Below, one piece after another: positions 6,576 through 11,792 of a stretch of 11,792 bases of DNA (positions are counted from its first letter, which is position 1; every line of letters starts with the position of its first letter). Position numbers and translations under genes: made by a program. The stretch spans positions 26,050-37,841 of the forward strand of contig DPVW01000034.1 of NCBI GenBank assembly GCA_003529325.1. Direction: 5' to 3'. Origin of the DNA: Candidatus Latescibacterota bacterium (GTDB lineage: Bacteria > Latescibacterota > UBA2968 > UBA8231). Under the pieces are notes generated by a model. That model did no database searches. It was not told where the DNA came from and was given only the letters and a program-made list of their open reading frames with translations.

Positions 6576-8606
6576 GTGAACGAGCATGCACTTGAGGTTT
6601 TGGAGTTTCCGCAGGTCATCGACATCCTCGCCGGGTTCGCTACATCGGGGCTTGGACAGCGACAGGTGCGCTCGCTGTTGCCGCAGAATGATCTGGCAGA
6701 GGTGGCGAGGCGTCTGGCGGAAACAACCGAGTTGAAGCTGCTGCTCATGCCCGAGCAGGATCTGCCCATCGGTGGTTTGCACGACCTGTCTTTCATTCTC
6801 CAGGAGCTGGACAAGGGTGTGGACGTGTTGCTCATCGAACAGATTCTGGAAGTGGCCGATACCCTGCGGGCGGCGCGTCGTGTCAGTGGTTATCTGCGTG
6901 GCGTCGAGGCATCCCATCCGCATGTAGCCGGCATGGCCGAGGGCATTCATCTGTTCGACGAACTCGAAGAGCGTATCGATATCACCTTCAACGAGAATGG
7001 CGGCATCAAGAGCAGCGCCAGCAGCCGTCTGAAGACGGCGCGCAATGAGATTCAGACTCTGCGTGGCAGGATCCGCGGTAAACTGAGCACACTGATGCGG
7101 TCACCGGCTGTGGCGCCGCACCTGCAGGACACGGGGATCCGTGAACATGACGGCCGACCGACCCTGGCGGTACGCGCTACGGCGGGGTCGCGGGTGGCTG
7201 GTGCGCAACGGGCCCGCTCCGACAGTGGTGGCACCGTCTTCATCGAGCCCGAGGGCGTGCGCAAGATGGGCGATGAGTTGTCGGCGGCGATCAACAAGGA
7301 AATGGAAGAGACGGTGCGCATTCTGCGCGAGATCACGGCGTTGATCGCCGAAGAGGCGACGCAGCTGACAACGACCATGGCGGCGATGGCTCACGTGGAC
7401 ATGACCTTTGCCAAGGTGCGTATGAGTCGCACCTTCGCCATGGAGCCAGCAAAACTCAATGACAAAGGGTTGATCGGCCTGCAGGCTGCGCGCCATCCGC
7501 TGTTGCTGGATCTCGAGCGCCGGGAAGGCATCGACGAGGTGGTGCCCATCGACGTAAAACTCGGCGACGATTTCCACACACTCATCATCACCGGGCCCAA
7601 TACCGGTGGCAAGACGGTGGCGTTGAAGACGATCGGGTTGCTGACGTTGATGGCGATGTCGGGGATGCATGTGCCCGCCGAGGCGGGATCGACCCTGCCC
7701 GTGTTGCATGATGTCTGGGCCGATATCGGCGATGAGCAGAGCATCGAGCAGAGTCTGAGCACATTTTCCAGCCATCTGACCCAGATCGGACAGATTCTGC
7801 AGGGCGCCGACAGAAACAGTCTGGTGTTGCTGGACGAGTTGGGGGGAGGCACCGATCCCGTGGAGGGAGCAGCACTGGCGCGGGCGATCCTTGAGCATCT
7901 GCACAGAAATGGCGTGCGCACGGCGGTGACCACCCATATCAGCGAGCTCAAGACGCTGGGATACACCCTGCCTGGTGTTGAGAATGCCTCCATTGAATTC
8001 GACGTGGAGACACTGAAGCCGACGCACAAGGTGCTGATCGGTACCGCTGGCAGCAGCAATGCGCTGGCGCTGGCTCGCAGGTTGGGGCTACCGGAAGCGG
8101 TGATCGCTCTGGCGGAGACGCACCGCCAGGGGGATGAGTCGGCGGATCTGCTCAACGAACTGCAGGCGGCACGTGTGCGGACACTGGCCGATCGTGAGCA
8201 GGCGCAGGCGGCTGGGGAAGAGGCGCAGCGTCAGCGCGAGGAGACTCGCAGGGTGCTCGAAGAGACTCAGGCGCAACTGGAGTTGGCGAAAGTCAGCAAT
8301 GGTCAGGCCGCCTATGCGACATTACGTGAAGTGCGACAGCAGATCGAAAATCTGCGACGGGAAGATCCCTCCAAGCGCTCCTTGTTGCTGGCGCTGGGTG
8401 CGGTGGAAGCGGTGATCGAGAAGGAGTTGGAACGGGCTCCTGACGTGAAGGTGCGGCAGTCGCCGAGGGTGGGGGATCGTGTGCTTGTTCGATCTCTGGG
8501 TCAAGTAGGTGTGTTGAACGAAGTCAACACGCGCACGAGTCGGGCCGTCGTCGACATGGGTGCGGCGCCGGTGACTGTCGCTCTGGGCGAGGTGGAAGCG
8601 GCGTGA
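6576..8606 (+). CDS. mutS2: MutS2 family ATPase lacking the C-terminal Smr domain
   Basis: A 676-aa MutS2, a cytoplasmic ABC-type ATPase that binds branched DNA or collided ribosomes depending on species. The opening 'NEHALEVLEF' matches the family. The core and lever segments contain 'DGRPTLAVRA' and 'SDSGGTVFIEPEGV'. Walker A is G340-P-N-T-G-G-K-T347 and Walker B is 'LVLLDELGGGTDP' (residues 416-428, D420/E421). The family usually has 'GAGTDP'; here the middle Ala is Gly. 'GSSNALALARRLGLP' follows. A charged coiled coil spans roughly residues 515-610, and a small KOW-like domain ('SPRVGDRVLVRSLGQVGVL') runs to the end at 'GEVEAA'. Full-length MutS2 is near 780 aa and carries a C-terminal Smr nuclease domain ('LDLRG' and 'HGKG' motifs); both are absent, and the next 18 nt lead into a convergent gene. 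The rest shows no frameshift, so the protein is probably functional without Smr. Confidence 0.93.
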   Translation: MNEHALEVLEFPQVIDILAGFATSGLGQRQVRSLLPQNDLAEVARRLAETTELKLLLMPEQDLPIGGLHDLSFILQELDKGVDVLLIEQILEVADTLRAARRVSGYLRGVEASHPHVAGMAEGIHLFDELEERIDITFNENGGIKSSASSRLKTARNEIQTLRGRIRGKLSTLMRSPAVAPHLQDTGIREHDGRPTLAVRATAGSRVAGAQRARSDSGGTVFIEPEGVRKMGDELSAAINKEMEETVRILREITALIAEEATQLTTTMAAMAHVDMTFAKVRMSRTFAMEPAKLNDKGLIGLQAARHPLLLDLERREGIDEVVPIDVKLGDDFHTLIITGPNTGGKTVALKTIGLLTLMAMSGMHVPAEAGSTLPVLHDVWADIGDEQSIEQSLSTFSSHLTQIGQILQGADRNSLVLLDELGGGTDPVEGAALARAILEHLHRNGVRTAVTTHISELKTLGYTLPGVENASIEFDVETLKPTHKVLIGTAGSSNALALARRLGLPEAVIALAETHRQGDESADLLNELQAARVRTLADREQAQAAGEEAQRQREETRRVLEETQAQLELAKVSNGQAAYATLREVRQQIENLRREDPSKRSLLLALGAVEAVIEKELERAPDVKVRQSPRVGDRVLVRSLGQVGVLNEVNTRTSRAVVDMGAAPVTVALGEVEAA

Positions 8607-8624
8607 AGAGCATGGCCGCCAGAT

Positions 8625-9171
8625 CTATCTGAGGAGCAGCATCTTTCGAGTCAGGATGTGATCTGTCGTTGTCAGCCTGTACAGATAGACGCCCGTCGCC
8701 ACGTGCCCTCCCGTCTGGTCCCGTCCATCCCAGCGGAATTGATGTGTCCCCGCTTGCCTTCGATCGCTGATCAGCGTTTGCACTCGTTGCCCGAGCAGGT
8801 CAAAGACCGCGACCTCCACATGGCTTTCGGTGCCGGCTGAAAATCCGATAAGGTCTGATCGGGAACTGCCTGGATCATGCCCGCTCTGGGATCGACTCGG
8901 ATCGGCGTGCCATCTGCGGCTACATCATCGGTGAGAAAGAAGCGTCGAAGCCGAGATCGGCGATACCTGTGGCCTCTTGCAGCAGGAATCCGGTGGGTGC
9001 CGAGGCGATGCTGAGGAAGAGGACATCGACGAGACCGTCGTCATCGCCGGAGTCGGGCACACCGTCGGGTCCGTCGTTGTCAAAGCGGCGAAAGTCGATG
9101 TCGGCGTCGGCGCTGCGGAGAATGACGAGGTCGAAGCGGCCATACCGCGCTTCTACACCCTGTTGTTGACG
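8625..9171 (-). pseudogene. Remnant of an M6 metalloprotease-like secreted protein with FlgD-Ig-like tail
   Basis: The 3' end (8819-8625) encodes 'VEVAVFDLLGQRVQTL', 'HQFRWDGRDQTGGHVATGVY' and 'TRKMLLLR', a FlgD-Ig-like sorting tail. The 5' part in another frame reads 'RYGRFDLVILRSADADIDF', 'FDNDGPDGVPDSGDDDG', 'VDVLFLSIASAPTGF' and 'ATGIADLGFDA'. The 'DNDGPDG.P.SGDDDG' calcium-type motif followed by 'VD.LF' resembles secreted M6 (immune inhibitor A-like) proteases. Around 8933-8946 the reading continues only after a one-base shift as 'FFLTDDVAADGTPIRVDPRA', and near 8845-8866 it shifts again into the tail. The frame is closed upstream by TAA at 9174-9172 with no start, and no HExxH zinc site exists. 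The catalytic core and N-terminus are lost. Family assignment is by motif memory. Confidence 0.65.
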
Positions 9172-9350
9172 TTATGTACAAGTTGACCGCCCTCATGTGC
9201 ATCGGTTTGACCTACAACATACTGACGCGCGAGCAGCAGAAGGAGAGGCTACGACCTTATGGGAGTCTGAACGTCTCCCCGTCTTGCTCACACGCACCTC
9301 TCCATCTACCATGCGCGGACACACTGTAAAAGAGACACACACCTGACACC

Positions 9351-9356
9351 GAGGAG
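9351..9356 (+). promoter_or_regulatory. Ribosome binding site of the cupin gene
   Basis: GAGGAG followed by 8 nt and the ATG at 9365. It is among the clearest ribosome sites in the window. The preceding 9172-9350 stretch holds no gene that I can support. Confidence 0.6.
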
Positions 9357-9364
9357 ATGCATCG

Positions 9365-9739
9365 ATGTCCGACACTCACTGCGTGCGCCAGTGTTTCAGC
9401 CAACCCGGCGAAAATCATGGCCACCCTGGCAGCATATCGCGTGTCGTCATGGGTCCCGACGCACACCGCGACGACCGTCCCGCCGCGCTGAATACGGAAC
9501 GCCTGATCATCCACACGAATGAGTATGAGGTGGGCGGCATATCCGGTGACGGCCACGCTCACAGCGATCAGGAGCAGGCATTCTACATCCTGTCAGGTGA
9601 TATGGAGGTGACGGTGGGTGAAGAGACGTATCAGCTGGGTCCTGGGGACAGTGTGTTGCTGCCCCGGGGTGTGTTCCACAAGCATCGCAATTCCGGGGAC
9701 AAGCCGCTGGAGTTTCTTTTTATCAGCGTCAAACTGTAA
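9365..9739 (+). CDS. Small single-domain cupin protein
   Basis: A complete 124-aa single cupin, a beta-barrel metal-binding fold, presumably cytoplasmic because there is no signal peptide. Motif 1 is H64-A-H66-S-D-Q-E70 followed by G78 ('QAFYILSGDMEV'). Motif 2 is G94-(5)-P100-R-G102-(2)-H105-(3)-N109 in 'GPGDSVLLPRGVFHKHRN'. The four usual metal ligands H64, H66, E70 and H105 are therefore all present. The protein is of typical length for stand-alone cupins, which include small isomerases, dioxygenases and sugar- or ligand-binding proteins; the specific function cannot be told. It has its own ribosome site and no same-strand partner nearby. It converges on the membrane-protein remnant with 17 nt between stops. 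Confidence 0.88.
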   Translation: MSDTHCVRQCFSQPGENHGHPGSISRVVMGPDAHRDDRPAALNTERLIIHTNEYEVGGISGDGHAHSDQEQAFYILSGDMEVTVGEETYQLGPGDSVLLPRGVFHKHRNSGDKPLEFLFISVKL

Positions 9740-9756
9740 CGGCTGCGAATCGGCTG

Positions 9757-10186
9757 TTAGTCCAGCTCTTTGAGAAATCCCAGACCGAGGGTTACAAAAA
9801 CCGACAACAAGACCACCAGAGGCATACAGACCAGAACCGATCGAGCCACCAGCACATGCGGCACTGCCGGAGGTGAGGAATAGGAAGAACTGGTAGGGTG
9901 CCCACAGCAGGAGGGGGGCGAAACCGGTGGTGTATACCGTGGCGAACTGAGACAGGGAGAGCTTTGTTGGGAGGGTGGCGCCATAAACAGGTGACGACAA
10001 ACAGGAGAGTGACAACAACCGTCGCCGCTGCACGACTGGCAAACTCTCCGAGCAGCGCAGTGAAAGAAAGAGGCCAACGGACCAGGCTCCCACAATGCCG
10101 AGCAGGACGAGCCCACGCAGAAATGGGGGTCCATACCCGGAGGCTTCCAGAGTGCCCGTCTGTTGTCTGCCTTTGACACTGTTCAT
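9757..10186 (-). pseudogene. Small multi-pass membrane protein with apparent frameshift
   Basis: From the ATG at 10186 one frame reads 'MNSVKGRQQTGTLEASGYG', then membrane-type segments 'LRGLVLLGIVGAWSVGLFLS' and 'GFAPLLLWAPYQFFLFLTSG'. A GGAG lies 10 nt before the ATG. That frame then loses its membrane character and runs antisense through the cupin gene. From about 9853-9870 the adjacent frame gives a third good membrane helix, 'RSVLVCMPLVVLLSVFVTLG', and the natural ending 'LGFLKELD' with a stop at 9757. Joining the two gives about 142 aa with at least three membrane helices. I infer a single-base insertion or two-base loss in an originally continuous gene. I do not recognise the family. 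It could be a recent pseudogene or a base-call error. Confidence 0.5.
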
Positions 10187-10209
10187 CGAGATCCCACTCC
10201 CTCAATTGA

Positions 10210-10226
10210 TGGAGCACGCTGCTCCA
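10210..10226. repeat. Perfect inverted repeat, possible operator or hairpin
   Basis: TGGAGCA-CGC-TGCTCCA is a 7-bp perfect inverted repeat around a 3-nt centre, flanked by ATTG at 10205-10208 and CAAT at 10230-10233. It sits 23 nt upstream of the minus-strand membrane-protein ATG at 10186, where an operator or 5'-leader hairpin would be expected. No run of T follows on either strand, so it is not a typical intrinsic terminator. Confidence 0.45.
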
Positions 10227-10440
10227 ATACAATGACGAGGAGAAAGATGTGGGGTTCCTGAACAAAACCCTCTGTCGATCACCGTGGCGCACGCGATGGT
10301 CGGTTGGAGCGCACCGTCCGCTCTTGTCGCATACGGTTCCGAGCGTACGCAGTATGCCGTGAGCGCTGCCGAGTACCACGTCCGTTCGGGATCTGGCCGT
10401 CAACGACGAGTTGTCCTTCTCAACGCGGCCGACGAAGTGA

Positions 10441-10659
10441 TCTCGGCAACAGCCGGCTCGACTGCACCTGATCAAGGCGCTGGACGCGGTCGAACGGGAG
10501 CAGGTGGTTGTCGCCCGCCAGCATCTGGACTCAGTGCAGACTGCGATGGATGCCTTGCCGGCGAAGTATCCTGACTCAGGTGGTGGCATTTCCCCTGCGC
10601 TGGCGGCTGAAGTCCACAGTCTGGCAGCCAGTCTGCGCGAGGTCGACGAACACCACTGA
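10441..10659 (+). CDS. Orphan reading-frame fragment, predicted helical, no recognised start
   Basis: An open frame of 72 codons between two stops (TGA at 10438-10440 and TGA at 10657-10659). The stretch from about 10468 reads 'LIKALDAVEREQVVVARQHL', 'DSVQTAMDALPAKYP' and 'ALAAEVHSLAASLREVDEHH'. It is amphipathic, charged and helix-like, unlike the Arg/Ser/Cys-rich shadows around it. There is no ATG or GTG before this helical part and no ribosome site. It may be the 3' end of a frameshifted gene whose 5' part lies upstream in another frame, or a chance open frame. I do not recognise a family. Confidence 0.3.
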   Translation, partial: SRQQPARLHLIKALDAVEREQVVVARQHLDSVQTAMDALPAKYPDSGGGISPALAAEVHSLAASLREVDEHH

Positions 10660-10717
10660 TTCAGGTTCGTCCACACGTGGCGAGCGCAGGGATTCGAAGA
10701 CCACTAGTTTCTACTGC

Positions 10718-11792
10718 ATGTCTGATAGCCAAACTGTTGCCGATCCCGTGAAGTCTCGCCGTGGCGCGCTCGCCACCGGTGGCTTCGCCCACTTCGTGCA
10801 TGATGGGTTTACGGACTGCGTCTACGTGCTGTTGCCTCTGTGGGCGACGGCCTTCGCCCTGTCTCACGCAGAGGTGGGCGTTCTGAAGATGGTAATGTCC
10901 GGTACGTTGGCGGCGGCACAGGTCCCCGCCGGTGTGATCGCCGAGCGCTTCGGCGAGCGTGCCGTGCTCGCCGTCGGTACGGTGCTTGCAGGCGCAGGAT
11001 TCGTACTGCTTGGATGGGCTGGTGGATTCTTCAGCCTCGCGGTTTTTCTGGGAGTGGCAGGTGCCGGCTGTGGCACCCAGCACCCGCTGGCGTCGTCCAT
11101 CATCTCCCGGGCCCATTCAAGAGCGGGGCGGCGTGCCGCCCTGGGCACGTACAACTTCACCGGTGATCTCGGCAAAGTCGCTGCACCGGCTGCTGTGGGT
11201 GCCGTCGCCGCCGCCTACGGTTGGCCGGAGAGTGTGATTGGCTACGGCATCTTCGGCATCGTCGCCGGTGTGATCCTCTTTGTGCTGCTGCCAGCAGATC
11301 GTGTCGCCAGCGCGCCCAATGGTGGCGTCGAAGGAGAGACATCAACAGCCGATCCCCCGGCAACCCCGGAGTGGGGAATCGTAAATCGCCGCGGGTATGC
11401 CACACTTGCCGCCATCAGTATGATCGACAGCGGTGTGCGCCTTGGATTTCTCACCTTTCTTCCCTTCCTGCTCATCGAGAAAGGTTCGGCGGTGGAAACC
11501 CTCGGCGTTGCCCTGGCTCTGGTCTTTGCCGGTGGCGCCGCGGGCAAACTGGTCTGTGGCTTCATTGCTGAGCGCGTGGGTGTCCTGCGCACGGTGCTCA
11601 TCACCGAAATCGCCACCGGTGTGTTGATGGCGGCGGTGATCCTGCTGCCACTGGGAGCGGCAATGGTGATCCTGCCTCTCTTCGGTGTCGCCCTCAATGG
11701 CACCTCTTCGGCACTCTACGGCACGATCGGAGATTTTGTTGACGGCGATCGCCAGGCCCGGGCCTACGGCTTGTTCTACACTTGCTGTATCG
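10718..11792 (+). CDS. Major facilitator superfamily transporter, partial (fosmidomycin-resistance-like)
   Basis: The first 358 codons of an MFS transporter, cut by the right edge; family members are about 390-410 aa. After a short cytoplasmic N-terminus the first helix starts at 'GGFAHFVHDGFTDCVYVLLP', matching the 'H...D' opening of Fsr-type (fosmidomycin resistance-like) transporters. MFS loop motifs appear twice, as 'GVIAERFGERAVL' (residues 72-84) and 'GFIAERVGVLRTVL' (281-294), the usual internal duplication. 'GCGTQHPLASSIIS' (117-130) and a hydrophilic central loop (about 193-222) divide the two halves. Hydrophobic segments fit 12 helices with the last ones missing. It acts in the inner membrane, probably as a proton-coupled exporter; the substrate is unknown. 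No clear ribosome site precedes the ATG at 10718. No frameshift is seen in the part present. Confidence 0.88.
   Translation, partial: MSDSQTVADPVKSRRGALATGGFAHFVHDGFTDCVYVLLPLWATAFALSHAEVGVLKMVMSGTLAAAQVPAGVIAERFGERAVLAVGTVLAGAGFVLLGWAGGFFSLAVFLGVAGAGCGTQHPLASSIISRAHSRAGRRAALGTYNFTGDLGKVAAPAAVGAVAAAYGWPESVIGYGIFGIVAGVILFVLLPADRVASAPNGGVEGETSTADPPATPEWGIVNRRGYATLAAISMIDSGVRLGFLTFLPFLLIEKGSAVETLGVALALVFAGGAAGKLVCGFIAERVGVLRTVLITEIATGVLMAAVILLPLGAAMVILPLFGVALNGTSSALYGTIGDFVDGDRQARAYGLFYTCCI

Larger units (their letters stand above)
10187..10717. other. Stretch without a well-supported gene
   Basis: Between the membrane-protein start and the MFS start I see one clean inverted repeat (10210-10226) and one short orphan reading frame (10441-10659). 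Reading frames on both strands elsewhere here are low in protein-like character and rich in Arg, Ser and Cys, as expected from shadows of GC-rich DNA. It may be the eroded remains of a gene. Confidence 0.5.

Noticed and set aside
6488..6950. N-terminal part of the 335-codon minus-strand frame ending at 5943
   Set aside because: This part is antisense to the start of mutS2. The HAD gene begins at the ATG at 6487 in another frame, so the long frame is a product of the internal deletion.
9261..9279. GGGAG...CTCCC dyad before the cupin gene
   Set aside because: Only 5 bp of stem with a 9-nt loop and no following T run; too weak to call a terminator.
10284..10574. 96-codon plus-strand open frame
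   Set aside because: Low protein character, no ribosome site, and overlaps the more protein-like orphan frame in another phase.
9792..10676. 294-codon minus-strand open frame
   Set aside because: It is rich in Arg, Ser, Cys and Trp with no domain pattern, and it overlaps the better-supported membrane protein frames.
1..11792. tRNA, rRNA, CRISPR arrays, insertion sequences, prophage or defence genes
   Set aside because: I looked for direct repeat arrays, transposase motifs, terminal inverted repeats and tRNA-like cloverleaf ends and saw none that I could support.

Overview
The window is a GC-rich (about 60%) bacterial chromosomal segment. Three things point to a free-living or host-associated member of the FCB group, plausibly a Latescibacterota-like lineage. 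These are two C-terminal FlgD-Ig-type sorting tails ending in 'DRKVMLLR' and 'TRKMLLLR', a remnant resembling an M6-type secreted metalloprotease, and the grouping of a phytanoyl-CoA dioxygenase-family oxygenase with a Cys-type sulfatase. The lineage is an inference from gene content. There is no rRNA, tRNA, CRISPR array, IS element or phage module in view.

Layout, left to right. (1) Minus strand, 1-1355: a predicted lipoprotein with a concanavalin-A/polysaccharide-lyase-like fold, then after 5 nt the start of an isochorismatase-like cysteine hydrolase that runs off the left edge and appears frameshifted near its N-terminus. (2) Plus strand, 1505-4993: a tight three-gene operon of PhyH-family dioxygenase, sulfatase and amidohydrolase/deacetylase-type metallohydrolase. 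This looks like a small catabolic cassette for a sulfated, possibly N-acylated organic substrate. (3) Minus strand, 4990-6487: two decayed genes head to tail. One is a HAD type II (haloacid dehalogenase-like) gene with an out-of-frame internal deletion. The other is a 5'-truncated, frameshifted secreted protein with a FlgD-like sorting tail. (4) Plus strand, 6576-8606: an intact mutS2 that lacks the usual C-terminal Smr nuclease domain. (5) Minus strand, 8625-9171: a remnant of an M6-protease-like secreted protein, internally deleted and frameshifted, keeping its FlgD-like tail. (6) Plus strand, 9365-9739: a small intact cupin. (7) Minus strand, 9757-10186: a small membrane protein with an apparent frameshift. 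(8) 10187-10717: largely unexplained, with one clean inverted repeat and one orphan helical reading frame. (9) Plus strand, from 10718 to the right edge: an MFS transporter related to the fosmidomycin-resistance type.

The most notable overall feature is the contrast between long intact genes (oxygenase, sulfatase, amidohydrolase, MutS2, MFS) and at least three and perhaps five broken genes between them. Two of the broken genes end in FlgD-type sorting tails lying tail-to-tail with intact plus-strand genes. I see real gene decay as the likelier explanation, but isolated base-call errors cannot be excluded for the single-base frameshifts. I did not find a convincing new defence, mobile or RNA system.
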